From the NCBI GenBank assembly GCA_030039825.1, contig JASHUV010000014.1, positions 1 to 6,741 of the forward strand: a stretch of DNA of 6,741 nucleotides, written 5' to 3'. The DNA is from Thermoplasmata archaeon. GTDB lineage: Archaea; Thermoplasmatota; Thermoplasmata; Lutacidiplasmatales; UBA184. Every line of letters begins with the position of its first letter. The stretch's first letter is position 1. A program made the translations under genes and the position numbers. Positions 1 through 6,338 of the stretch are shown piece after piece. The notes beneath the pieces are model-generated. The model made no database searches. It saw nothing but the letters and a program-made list of their open reading frames with translations, and had not been told where the DNA came from.

Positions 1-159
1 GGAGACCTCGTTCCGGGAACCAACGAGGATGGGGTCAACGGGACCTGTTCCTTCGTCGCCGAGCCCGGGAGCTACGAGGTCAACTTCGAGGTCCTTCCGG
101 GCAACTGGACCACGGCCGTGGTCGATTTCTCCGGAAGGTACGAGGCTCCCCTGTTCTAG
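1..159 (+). CDS. C-terminal end of an unrecognised protein (5' end outside window)
   Basis: An open frame enters from the left edge in frame 1 and ends at TAG (157-159), giving 52 visible residues. The sequence alternates polar and hydrophobic residues with many Gly, Val, Phe, Glu and Asn, as in a beta-sandwich tail, and ends in YEAPLF. Two N-glycosylation-type sequons (NGT near residue 13, NWT near residue 35) fit a surface or secreted protein, but this is weak evidence. There is no membrane segment in the visible part. I do not recognise the family and assign no function. The codon choice (G/C-rich third positions with plausible amino acid content) supports this frame over the overlapping longer frame that begins at base 29, whose Ser/Arg/Pro-rich translation looks like a GC-rich shadow. 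Confidence 0.6.
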   Translation, partial: GDLVPGTNEDGVNGTCSFVAEPGSYEVNFEVLPGNWTTAVVDFSGRYEAPLF

Positions 160-225
160 GGCCGAAGCGAACCGCCCCCCTCGCCGCGCCCCAAGCATGA
201 AATCGGTGGGCCGCGCTGGGCGATC

Positions 226-570
226 ATGGTCCAGAGCCGGGCCGCCACGGTCGACGAGTACGTCGCGGATCTCCCCGAGGCGCGCCGGGAGGTCGTCGTG
301 CGCCTCCGTTCGCTCGCGCGGACGTGCCTCGACGGGTTCGAGGAGTCGATGCAGTACGGGATGCCGACCTACCTTAGGCCCCCGGCCGCCGGCGTGGCGT
401 TCGCGAGCCAGGTGCAGTACATCTCCGTCTACGTCGGCCCGAAGGTCCTCGCCGCGCACCGCTCCCGGCTCAAGGCCGCGAAGCTCGGCAAAGGGTGCGC
501 GCGCTTCTCCCGCGCGGATCAGGTGGATTTCGCCGTCATCGAGTCGATGTTCCGCGCCGCCGCGAGGTAG
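226..570 (+). CDS. DUF1801 (YdhG-like) domain protein
   Basis: The 114-residue product matches the DUF1801 family over its full length. It opens with TVDEYVADLPEARRE, followed by a helix of the VRLRSLARTCL type. The family's YGMPTY core lies around residues 44-49, a beta strand (VQYISVYVG) follows, and the typical ending KGCARFSRADQVDFAVIESM is present. The family is small, cytosolic and widespread in bacteria and archaea, with a fold related to iron-chaperone/frataxin-like proteins; its biochemical role is not established, so no function is assigned. ATG at 226 places the conserved TVDEY motif at residue 8, as is usual. No strong Shine-Dalgarno sequence precedes it (GGGCGATC before the ATG), so translation could be leaderless or weakly initiated. 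It lies 66 bases after the upstream stop and is convergent with the glucan genes, so it is probably unrelated to them. Confidence 0.85.
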   Translation: MVQSRAATVDEYVADLPEARREVVVRLRSLARTCLDGFEESMQYGMPTYLRPPAAGVAFASQVQYISVYVGPKVLAAHRSRLKAAKLGKGCARFSRADQVDFAVIESMFRAAAR

Positions 571-586
571 GACGTTCGGTGCCGCC

Positions 587-602
587 GGTCCGGGGGCGGA
601 CC
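587..602. other. Perfect hairpin in the convergent spacer
   Basis: GGTCCG, a GGGG loop, then CGGACC forms a perfect 6-bp stem 16 bases after the DUF1801 stop codon. It lies in the 142-base spacer between the convergent DUF1801 and GH15 genes. There is no T-run on either strand next to it, so it lacks the signature of an intrinsic bacterial terminator or of the T-rich archaeal type. It may only be a by-product of high GC. Nothing else recognisable lies in 571-712. Confidence 0.25.
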
Positions 603-712
603 TGACGGAGGCCCTTCCCGCGCGCCCATGTCGAGCTCCCCGCTCGCGCCGGGGGATCGATGGTCGACCGACGCCGGCAGCGCCTCGGTTCGGGGGATGC
701 GACGCTCGGCCG

Positions 713-2707
713 TTAGCTCGGCCCAGGCTCGTGTCCGGCCCCGAGACCTAAGGCGGGCCCCGCGGCGTCGACCCGGACCTCGAAGTCGCGGCCTTCCCAC
801 GCCTCGCGCCGGGTCCAGTAGAACGTGAAGACGATCGTCGCCCCGGGCCGATCGGTCGTAGAGAGCTCCGCGTAGTGCACCCCGAGCCCGGTCGAGCTTG
901 ACTCGAGGTCGCGGGGGTTCGACCAGCGATCGTCCGACCAGTGGAGCCGGAAGGGCTCGCTCGCCTGGATCCTCAGGACGGGGCCCGACGGGACGTGCGT
1001 CGGCCGGTGGTGCAGTTTCCAGATCTCGAAGCCGCTCGGCGGCCGACGTCGTGCGGCGTACCGGTCGGAGACGTCGGCGAGGCAGGAGAAGACCCGGCCG
1101 TCGGCGACAGATCGGAGAAGCTCGAGGTACTCGGCGTGCGCCCAGACGAGCGGCATCGCCGCGGTGGTCGGGCGTCCGAGCTGGAGGTGGAGCGCCGGGC
1201 GGTCGGGCTGGTCCCAGACCTGTTCCGGGAGCAGCCCGGTCGAGGAGGCGAACCGCTCGAGCGCGTGGAGGAGGGCCGTCGGCGAGCGGTGCGCGGCGAG
1301 CTCGTAGTGCGCCCGCTCGCCGGTGAGGAGCGGCCAGGCCCGCCCCACCCCGCAGGAGAGGAACGGGCCGCCGTCGTCCCGCTGGCCGTAGCCGTCGTGG
1401 TTGTACCGGCGCCAGACCGGGCCGTACGGCGTCTCGACGCGCAGGACCCGGTCGATGACCTCGACCGAGCGCGCGATGAGCGGGTCGTGCGCCGCCCGGA
1501 CCCCGTGACGGACGAGCTCGAGGAACCCCCCGTCGACGATGTCGGGGACCGGGAACTCGGTCGGGTCGCCGGGCGCCTGGTTCGAGAGGTGGACCGTCCC
1601 CGCATCGGCCGGGCCGTCGACGTAGGAGTCCATCGGGTCGGCGGGTCGGATCCGGACGTAATGGCGGGGGACCCCCGGGAGGAGCGTCCCCTTCGTCGTG
1701 ACCGTCCAGGCTTCGACGTGATCGGAGAGATAGTCGGCGTACTCCTCGAGGTAGCGGGCCGAGGCGTCCTCGCCCCGGTCGCGGGCGAAGTGCGCGGCGA
1801 CGATGAGGGCGGCGATGTTCGAGGCGAGCGTCGAGGGGGAGTAGCCGGCCGCCTCCTCCCACCGCTCCTGCTGGGTCGCCGGTCCGTAGGCGAGCAGGAA
1901 GCCGGCCGCCCGCTTCACCACCGGCCAGGGGTCGAACTCGCCGAGCTCCTTCTCGCGGCCGAGCAGGCCGGCGAGCAGGATCGGGAAGGCGACCTCGTCG
2001 AGCTGGATGGCGCCGTAGTACGGCTCCCCGTTCAGCCAGAAGTTCTGCGGGAAGCCCCCGTCGTCCCGCTGGCTCCCGGCGAGATAGACGAGCGTGCGGA
2101 GCGCCGCCCGGCCGTTCCCGGCCGCGAGGAGGCCGATCGCCGACTGCACGAGGTCGCGCGTCCAGACGAGGTGGTAGCCGCCGCGGTCGTCGTCGGACTG
2201 GGCCTGCCCCCACGGGATGGAGAGGGAGGCGATCCGCGCCCCGGGGAAGGTCTTGTCCTCGTGGGCGAGGATCAGGCTGTGGCTCGCGTAGAAGAGGTTC
2301 CCCTTGTCGCCGGAGTGCGGGGCGAGGGGCCGGAGGACGTGGGCCACGTGGGCCCACCCCTCCCGGTACCGCGCGAGGTGCTCGTCGAACGGCACCGTCA
2401 GGGAGAGCAGGAGCGTCGTGACGGCGTCGGGGAGTCCCCGCCCGAAGGCGAGCCCGAGGACGAACTCGTCGCCGATGCCGGCGTCGAGCTCCGCCGTCAG
2501 GGCGATGTTCCCGTTCAGGGCGCGGTCGAACTCATAGTCCATGAGGTAGTCGGAGGCGAGGTCGGTCCACCCGTCGCTCGCCCCGGTGTAGCCGACGCTC
2601 GCCCGGCGGAACGGCCGGTTCGCGCCCATCGCGAGCCAGGTCCCCTGCTTCTGGGCGACGAGGAACTCGAGGCCCCCCTGCTCGACGACGTACCCGTCGT
2701 TCCCCAT
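713..2707 (-). CDS. Bacterial-type GH15 glucoamylase, catalytic and C-terminal part (downstream piece of a frameshifted gene)
   Basis: This 664-residue frame holds the rest of the N-terminal beta domain, the (alpha/alpha)6 GH15 catalytic domain and a C-terminal beta region. GH15 enzymes release beta-glucose from non-reducing ends of alpha-glucans by inversion. Visible motifs are the substrate-binding VWTRD (Arg184-Asp185), the general-acid motif ERWEE (Glu284), followed by AGYSPST, and the general-base motif GLLPEQVWD (Glu495). The tail from about residue 556 (SGFEIWKLHHRP, LRIQASEPFRLHWS, WEGRDFEVRV) recurs in bacterial glucoamylases. There is no signal peptide. The frame opens inside a conserved WGNDGYV motif whose Trp and upstream half are coded in another frame, so the ATG at 2707 is probably not the true start. 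Joined to the upstream piece it makes an 815-residue enzyme with catalytic Glu at about 435 and 646, close to characterised relatives. It could also be a glucodextranase; specificity cannot be read from sequence. The stop is TAA at 713-715. Confidence 0.85.
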   Translation of the reverse strand: MGNDGYVVEQGGLEFLVAQKQGTWLAMGANRPFRRASVGYTGASDGWTDLASDYLMDYEFDRALNGNIALTAELDAGIGDEFVLGLAFGRGLPDAVTTLLLSLTVPFDEHLARYREGWAHVAHVLRPLAPHSGDKGNLFYASHSLILAHEDKTFPGARIASLSIPWGQAQSDDDRGGYHLVWTRDLVQSAIGLLAAGNGRAALRTLVYLAGSQRDDGGFPQNFWLNGEPYYGAIQLDEVAFPILLAGLLGREKELGEFDPWPVVKRAAGFLLAYGPATQQERWEEAAGYSPSTLASNIAALIVAAHFARDRGEDASARYLEEYADYLSDHVEAWTVTTKGTLLPGVPRHYVRIRPADPMDSYVDGPADAGTVHLSNQAPGDPTEFPVPDIVDGGFLELVRHGVRAAHDPLIARSVEVIDRVLRVETPYGPVWRRYNHDGYGQRDDGGPFLSCGVGRAWPLLTGERAHYELAAHRSPTALLHALERFASSTGLLPEQVWDQPDRPALHLQLGRPTTAAMPLVWAHAEYLELLRSVADGRVFSCLADVSDRYAARRRPPSGFEIWKLHHRPTHVPSGPVLRIQASEPFRLHWSDDRWSNPRDLESSSTGLGVHYAELSTTDRPGATIVFTFYWTRREAWEGRDFEVRVDAAGPALGLGAGHEPGPS

Positions 2708-3159
2708 CCGCCCACCCCGAGGTGGGGAGCGAGGAGCGCGTAGAGGGAGAGCGTCGGGCAGGGCCCTCCGAGCCCCGGCTTGATCCGGACCCTCTCGAGG
2801 ACGACGGGGAGCGTCGGGTCGGTGATGACCTCCTTCTCGAGGCGGTAGCGGTCCGAGGGCTCCGTGGCGGTGATCCGGTAGCCGAGGGCGTGGTCGCCGA
2901 GCCGATGGACCCGGGAGAGGAGGTGACGCTTCTCCTCGTGGAAGAACGTCCGCCCGTCGCTCGCGAGGAACTGGAGGTCCCGGACCTGGGGGTGGTCGAC
3001 GAGGGGGTAGTAGATCTCGGTCAGGACCCCTCGCCAGACGGTGAACCAGACCTTGCTCGAGGGGTAGGCGCTCGTCCCGACGCCCTCCTTGTTCGCCTGC
3101 GTCCAGCGGGGCTCGATGCCCGGGCCGCCGAAGGCGTCGTTCTCGCCCCGGAACCTCAT
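2515..3159 (-). CDS. Bacterial-type GH15 glucoamylase, N-terminal piece (upstream piece of a frameshifted gene)
   Basis: The frame codes 214 residues, but only about the first 152 are meaningful. They form the start of the glucodextranase-type N-terminal beta domain: AFGGPGIEPRW (residues 9-19), KEGVGTSAYPSSKVWFT, then LTEIYYPLVDHPQVRDLQFL, and LAPHLGVGGW at 143-152. After Trp152 the translation turns into Ser/Arg/Gly-rich nonsense (GTTGTSSSRG) until the stop at 2515. The expected continuation GNDGYVVEQGG is present one frame away. The ATG at 3159 is well supported: GGAG lies 6 bases upstream, and bacterial homologues begin just ahead of the same AFGGPG motif. There is no signal peptide, so the enzyme is expected in the cytoplasm. 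Taken as it stands, this product would lack the catalytic domain and be inactive. Together with the piece at 713-2707 it is a single GH15 gene lying 102 bases downstream of the archaeal-type GH15. Confidence 0.8.
   Translation of the reverse strand: MRFRGENDAFGGPGIEPRWTQANKEGVGTSAYPSSKVWFTVWRGVLTEIYYPLVDHPQVRDLQFLASDGRTFFHEEKRHLLSRVHRLGDHALGYRITATEPSDRYRLEKEVITDPTLPVVLERVRIKPGLGGPCPTLSLYALLAPHLGVGGWGTTGTSSSRGASSSSSPRSRGPGSRWARTGRSAGRASATPGRATGGPTSPPTTSWTMSSTAP
2700..2707 (-). other. Apparent -1 frameshift site splitting the GH15 gene
   Basis: Read on the minus strand, the upstream frame has GGA TGG GGA ACG ACG, while the downstream frame reads ATG GGG AAC GAC GGG. Adding one base in the short run (G4 at 2705-2702 or A2 at 2701-2700) gives TGG GGN AAC GAC, restoring the family motif WGNDG and joining both halves. 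This is a one-base loss in the sequence as given. A sequencing or assembly indel is the simplest cause; a real mutation is next. The local bases are not a canonical X-XXY-YYZ slippery heptamer, so programmed slippage is less likely. Confidence 0.8.
2711..2726 (-). other. Hairpin directly upstream of the frameshift point
   Basis: CCCACC, a 4-base loop, then GGTGGG makes a perfect 6-bp stem ending 5 bases before the frameshifted G-run in the direction of transcription. It lies within the codons for the PHLGVGG segment of the N-terminal GH15 domain. GC-rich hairpins next to short G-runs are places where polymerases and base callers lose bases. Structures that stimulate -1 frameshifting normally lie downstream of the slip site, not upstream. 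Confidence 0.4.
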
Positions 3160-3162
3160 GGC

Positions 3163-3177
3163 GGGCTCCGAGAGCCC
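3163..3177 (-). promoter_or_regulatory. Ribosome binding site inside a perfect hairpin before the second GH15
   Basis: On the minus strand GGGCTC, loop TCG, GAGCCC forms a perfect 6-bp stem. The Shine-Dalgarno-like GGAG (3169-3166) consists of the last loop base and the first three bases of the 3' arm, and sits 6 bases before the ATG at 3159. The RBS decides the start of the N-terminal GH15 piece. Being paired, it could be masked and so lower or condition translation. In such GC-rich DNA a chance hairpin is possible; there is no sign of a riboswitch. Confidence 0.45.
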
Positions 3178-3260
3178 CGGCGTCGTCCCGAGGAGGCCCG
3201 ACGGGGTCCGAACGCGCCCGCCGGCGCGAGGCGGCTCACGTCCCTCCGACGCGGCCGCAG

Positions 3261-3266
3261 ATTATA
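3261..3266 (-). promoter_or_regulatory. Candidate TATA-box promoter for the bacterial-type GH15
   Basis: TATAAT on the minus strand is one of very few A/T-only hexamers in the window. It overlaps the last codons and TAA stop of the archaeal-type GH15. If used as an archaeal TATA box, transcription would start about 25 bases downstream, near 3236-3239, leaving a leader of roughly 77-80 bases that contains the RBS hairpin. No bacterial -35 TTGACA is seen at 17 bases. The A/T content is partly explained by the stop codon, so this is tentative. The rest of the 3160-3261 spacer holds nothing else recognisable. Confidence 0.35.
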
Positions 3267-5121
3267 CCGTTGAGGCCGGCCCGCCCGCGGACCGGTAGCG
3301 CAGCACGGTCTCGAGGAACGTCGAATGGGACCAGGCGAGGGGCGTCGCGCTCCGGGGCTCCCGGCGGGCCGGTTCGACCTGCTCGGGCAGGAGGCCCGTC
3401 GAGGTCTGGCAGGCCGCGGTCCAGTCGATGAGCTCGCGCGCCCTCGGGCGGTCGCCGATCCGCAGGTGCGCGAGGCCGAGCCAGAGCGTGCAGATGACCC
3501 AGGGGTTCTCCGGCCCGTAGTACTCGTCCCCCTCGTACCTCGCGAGGCCCCCGACCTCGGGCTTCCAGAGGCGACCGGTGACCGAGGCGATCGTCCGGCG
3601 GAACCTCGGGTCCTCGGGGGCGAGGAGGCCGAGGTCGAGCGCGAGGAGGAGCGAGGCGTCGATGCGCTCGTCCCGCGGATCGAGGGAGCGGATGAAGCGA
3701 TCGAGCGAGGTGTCCCACATCCGCTCGAGCGTGGCGGCTCGGATCTCCTCCGCGGCCTCGGCCCAGCGCGGGTGCTCCTTCCCGAGCGTCTGGGCGATCT
3801 CCGTCGCCCGTTCGAGCGCGTGGGCGACGGCCGCGCAGGAGTAGGCGTGGATGCCGAGGCGCTCCTCCCAGAGGTCGTAGCTCGCGGCGGGGAGCCCGGT
3901 CGCCTCGTCGCGGAAGCCCACGAGGAAGTTCGCCGCCTTCTTCACCATCGGCCAGATCCCGAGCACGACGTCCGGGTCGGCGCCGCGCGCGAGGTGGTGG
4001 GCGGCCGCGGCCACGACGCTCGCCGTCTGGTCGACCTGGAGGAACGGCGGCGGGTGCCACGTGCTCCCGATCTCCCCGTCGGGGAAGTGCCGGTGCAGGA
4101 AGGCGCCGTCGGGGCCCTGGCAGCGCTGGGCGAAGTCGAGGAACCGTCCGGCGTGGGCGCCGAGGCCCGCGTCGTCCATCGCCATGGCGATGTAGGCCCC
4201 GTCGCGCCACCAGCAGTAGTTGTACGAGTCGCCGCCGACGGCGAGCGAGCGGGTGTCCGGGCTCGCGATGATCGCCCCGTTCGTCGCGCAGGAGCGCTGC
4301 AGCACGAGCAGGCTCGAGCGCACGAGCCGCCGGACCGGCTCGCCGAGGTCGTCGGCCCGGTCGACGGGGTGGCGGGCGATCCACGCCCGGGTGTACGCCT
4401 TCCCCTCCGACTCGTACCGGCCCGGGCCGGCCGCGCGGATCTCGTCCCGTACCCGGTGGATCGCGTCGGGGCTCCGCTCGAGGGCGAGCACGATCCGGAC
4501 CGTGGAGGGGTTCCCGGGCCGGAGGTGGAGGTTCCACTGGAGGACGGAATCGGCGGCCCCGTGGGCGATCGGCCGCCCCTCGAGCCGGCCGTCCTCGGCG
4601 TCGACGTAGCTCCCCTGGAGCCCCTTGAGCGTGTGCTCCCCGCAGACGGCGTGGTCGAACGCCGGGTCGCCGAAGAGCTCGAAGTAGAACCCCCGCTTGT
4701 AGTGGACGAGCGACCAGCTCGCCCGGTCGACGTACGCCGTCTCCTGGTACATCGATTCGGCGATCATGAACGACTGGTAGGAGAACAGGCGCACCCGGCG
4801 CTCGCGATCGGAGGTGACCCGGACGACGCGCAGGATGACGTCGTGGTTCGGGTGCACGATCTCCTCGGTGGCGAGCGTCAGCCCGTCGCCGGTCCAGACG
4901 GTCGTCGGGTAGCTCTCGACCCCCGGGAGCGGCCCCTGGTAGGCGAGGCCGTTCCCCGGTTTCAACCAGTGGAAGCGCGAGCTCCCCTCGTCCCAGAGGC
5001 CGAGGCGGTGCTCCCTCAGGTGCTGGAACTGGCCCGGGAACGGGTAGAAGAGGTCCTCCCACTCGCCGGTGTCGTTGAGGGTGAGGAGGATGCGGCCGTT
5101 CCCGGCGAGCTGGGTGATCAT
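3262..5121 (-). CDS. Archaeal-type GH15 glucoamylase (glucan 1,4-alpha-glucosidase)
   Basis: This 619-residue enzyme has the archaeal GH15 layout: an N-terminal beta-sandwich domain (about 1-250, starting ITQLAGNGRILLTLNDTGEW) and an (alpha/alpha)6 catalytic domain (about 260-610). Visible active-site motifs are CWWRDGAY (Arg306-Asp307, substrate binding), YDLWEER with the expected general acid Glu419 next to Glu420, and TGLLPEQVEP with the expected general base Glu580. It would release glucose from ends of storage glucans or maltodextrins in the cytoplasm; there is no signal peptide. The start at 5121 is chosen because the homologous N-terminus begins there and its ATG overlaps the GH57 TGA stop (ATGA), implying translational coupling; the RBS is poor (GGGG 3 bases upstream). 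The longer upstream extension of this frame is Arg/Pro-rich shadow. Some archaeal GH15 members are trehalases (known in Thermoplasma), so that substrate is a real alternative. The stop is TAA at 3262-3264. Confidence 0.9.
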   Translation of the reverse strand: MITQLAGNGRILLTLNDTGEWEDLFYPFPGQFQHLREHRLGLWDEGSSRFHWLKPGNGLAYQGPLPGVESYPTTVWTGDGLTLATEEIVHPNHDVILRVVRVTSDRERRVRLFSYQSFMIAESMYQETAYVDRASWSLVHYKRGFYFELFGDPAFDHAVCGEHTLKGLQGSYVDAEDGRLEGRPIAHGAADSVLQWNLHLRPGNPSTVRIVLALERSPDAIHRVRDEIRAAGPGRYESEGKAYTRAWIARHPVDRADDLGEPVRRLVRSSLLVLQRSCATNGAIIASPDTRSLAVGGDSYNYCWWRDGAYIAMAMDDAGLGAHAGRFLDFAQRCQGPDGAFLHRHFPDGEIGSTWHPPPFLQVDQTASVVAAAAHHLARGADPDVVLGIWPMVKKAANFLVGFRDEATGLPAASYDLWEERLGIHAYSCAAVAHALERATEIAQTLGKEHPRWAEAAEEIRAATLERMWDTSLDRFIRSLDPRDERIDASLLLALDLGLLAPEDPRFRRTIASVTGRLWKPEVGGLARYEGDEYYGPENPWVICTLWLGLAHLRIGDRPRARELIDWTAACQTSTGLLPEQVEPARREPRSATPLAWSHSTFLETVLRYRSAGGPASTV

Positions 5122-6338
5122 CGACCCCGGGACGTAGGTGCCTCGGCGGCGCCGGCGGCCGGCGCCCCGGCCGCGACCGCGCGCCGTCGAAGGTCGGTCA
5201 TGGCGTTCATATAATTCGCGTACGCATCGTACGGATTCCCGTACGAGCTGAAGTACTGGTGGACGCCGAGGTCGGCCCCGTGGCCGCCGACGTACATGTA
5301 GTAGAAGTGGTCGGAGGTGAGGAGCCGGCGCCACGTCTCGAGGAGCTCGGGCTCGCCGGAGCGCCGGACGGCGAGACCGACCTTCTTCGCCGCCTCGAAG
5401 GCGGAGCGCTGCAGGTCGTTCCCGAGCCACGCCCCGAGGTCGCGGTTCTGGTCGGCCCAGCTGATCGTGACGGGGACGCTCACCGGGCCCCGCCGGGGGA
5501 GCGCCATCGCCTCCTCGACCGTCGCCCACTGGACGTGGTGGTGGGGGCGCATCGCCCCCGGGAGCGCCGACAGGAAGTCGAGGATGCCGCTCGAGGCCGG
5601 GTGGTGCTCCCCGAACGTCTCGAAGTCCATGAAGAGGTTCACGACCTCGCCGGGCGTCGACGCGATCCACCCGCAGTACTTCTCGCTCGTCAGGGGGTAC
5701 TCGCTCCATCCGGACGAGGAGAACCGGAACCCGACGTCGTCGCTCAGCGGGTAGTGGCGGGCGAGGAGCGCCACCCCCGGCGCGGTCGCGGCCTCGTAGA
5801 CCTCGGTCGGGGGGCGGCCGTCGAGCGCGCGCTCCCATCCCTCCATCAGCATCCCCTCGAACCGCTCCCGGCCGGCGAACTCGGCGAGCGCGTCGGAGTA
5901 GGCGAGCTCGGTCATCCGCAGGAGCCGCGGCGTGACGCCGAACGCCTGGCGGATCGCCACCCGATGGCGGTCGACCTCCTCGGCGAGCTCCGGCGGGGGA
6001 AGGAGGAAGGCGAGGGAGTGGTAGTAGGTCTCCGAGAGCAGGGCGACGCGGCGCGTCGCGACGAGCTCCCGGATCCGGTCGATGACGTCGGGGGCCGCGC
6101 GTTCGGCCTGCTCGAGGAACGTCCCGGTGACGGAGAGGCTCAACCGGAACTCCGGGTACTCGCGGAGCGCCGCCGAGAGCCTTAGGAGCGCCGGCCGATA
6201 GCACCGGTCGGCGATCCCCTTGAAGATCTCGAGGTTGCGGCGCTCGTCGACGTACGGCCGGTCGCTGCCGAGATCGACGTAGCGGAAGCGCCCGAGCCGC
6301 CAGGGCTGGTGCATGTGGAGGTAGAGGACGACCTTCAT
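5118..6338 (-). CDS. GH57 alpha-amylase-type glycoside hydrolase
   Basis: The 406-residue protein is a cytoplasmic GH57 enzyme, a retaining alpha-glucan hydrolase with a (beta/alpha)7 barrel. The family motifs appear in order: LHMHQP (residues 7-12), SETYYHSL (102-109), RMTELAYSD with the expected nucleophile Glu144, and NLFMDFETFGEHH with the expected acid Asp238. Further conserved blocks are WADQNRDLGAWLGN (294-307), TSDHFYYM (341-348) and YGNPYDAYANYMN near the end. It resembles the short archaeal form next to GH15 (MJ1611-like), not branching enzymes or 4-alpha-glucanotransferases, though activity within GH57 varies. The start is ATG at 6338, putting HMHQP near the N-terminus as usual; a longer in-frame start at 6401 adds only an Arg/Pro-rich stretch overlapping the GT4 gene. 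The ATG overlaps the GT4 stop by ATGA. The last 20 or so residues are an Ala/Gly/Pro-rich tail of low complexity, probably disordered. Confidence 0.92.
   Translation of the reverse strand: MKVVLYLHMHQPWRLGRFRYVDLGSDRPYVDERRNLEIFKGIADRCYRPALLRLSAALREYPEFRLSLSVTGTFLEQAERAAPDVIDRIRELVATRRVALLSETYYHSLAFLLPPPELAEEVDRHRVAIRQAFGVTPRLLRMTELAYSDALAEFAGRERFEGMLMEGWERALDGRPPTEVYEAATAPGVALLARHYPLSDDVGFRFSSSGWSEYPLTSEKYCGWIASTPGEVVNLFMDFETFGEHHPASSGILDFLSALPGAMRPHHHVQWATVEEAMALPRRGPVSVPVTISWADQNRDLGAWLGNDLQRSAFEAAKKVGLAVRRSGEPELLETWRRLLTSDHFYYMYVGGHGADLGVHQYFSSYGNPYDAYANYMNAMTDLRRRAVAAGAPAAGAAEAPTSRGR
5209..5216 (-). promoter_or_regulatory. Candidate internal TATA-like box upstream of the archaeal-type GH15
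   Basis: AATTATAT on the minus strand lies inside the 3' end of the GH57 gene, about 92 bases before the GH15 start at 5121. It is coded by consecutive AAT TAT ATG codons (Asn-Tyr-Met); the nearby Asn and Tyr codons are mostly AAC and TAC, so the A/T-ending pair stands out. The Asn-Tyr-Met residues themselves appear conserved in GH57, so only the codon choice is unexplained. This is a tentative promoter call. Confidence 0.25.

Noticed and set aside
587..602. Bidirectional terminator for the convergent genes
   Set aside because: The hairpin is perfect but lacks a T-run on either strand; similar short GC stems occur elsewhere in the window.
29..751. 240-residue plus-strand frame covering the left end
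   Set aside because: Ser/Arg/Pro-rich; it runs across the frame-1 gene end, the DUF1801 gene and the 3' end of GH15, and has no motif.
519..2357. 612-residue minus-strand frame overlapping the GH15 catalytic region
   Set aside because: Arg/Pro/Gly-rich translation with no family motifs. It overlaps the well-supported GH15 frame (TRD, RWEE, LLPEQVWD) and is a GC-rich shadow.
2700..2707. Programmed -1 ribosomal frameshifting as the main explanation of the GH15 split
   Set aside because: There is no canonical slippery heptamer and the hairpin is upstream rather than downstream. An indel or sequence error explains the same facts more simply, though recoding is not excluded.
941..2743. 600-residue plus-strand frame antisense to GH15
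   Set aside because: Val/Glu/Arg/Asp-rich translation is the mirror of G/C-ending codons on the opposite strand; no recognisable motif or start signal.
3236..5062. 608-residue minus-strand frame overlapping the archaeal-type GH15
   Set aside because: Arg/Pro-rich shadow in another frame of the same strand, without domain signatures.
5121..5185. GGC/GCC-rich stretch as a simple repeat or regulatory element
   Set aside because: It codes the Ala/Gly/Pro-rich tail of the GH57 protein and has no regular repeat unit.
3325..5214. 629-residue plus-strand frame antisense to the archaeal-type GH15
   Set aside because: Same compositional artefact; its length comes from few A/T-rich stop codons in high-GC DNA, while the opposite strand has clear GH15 active-site motifs.
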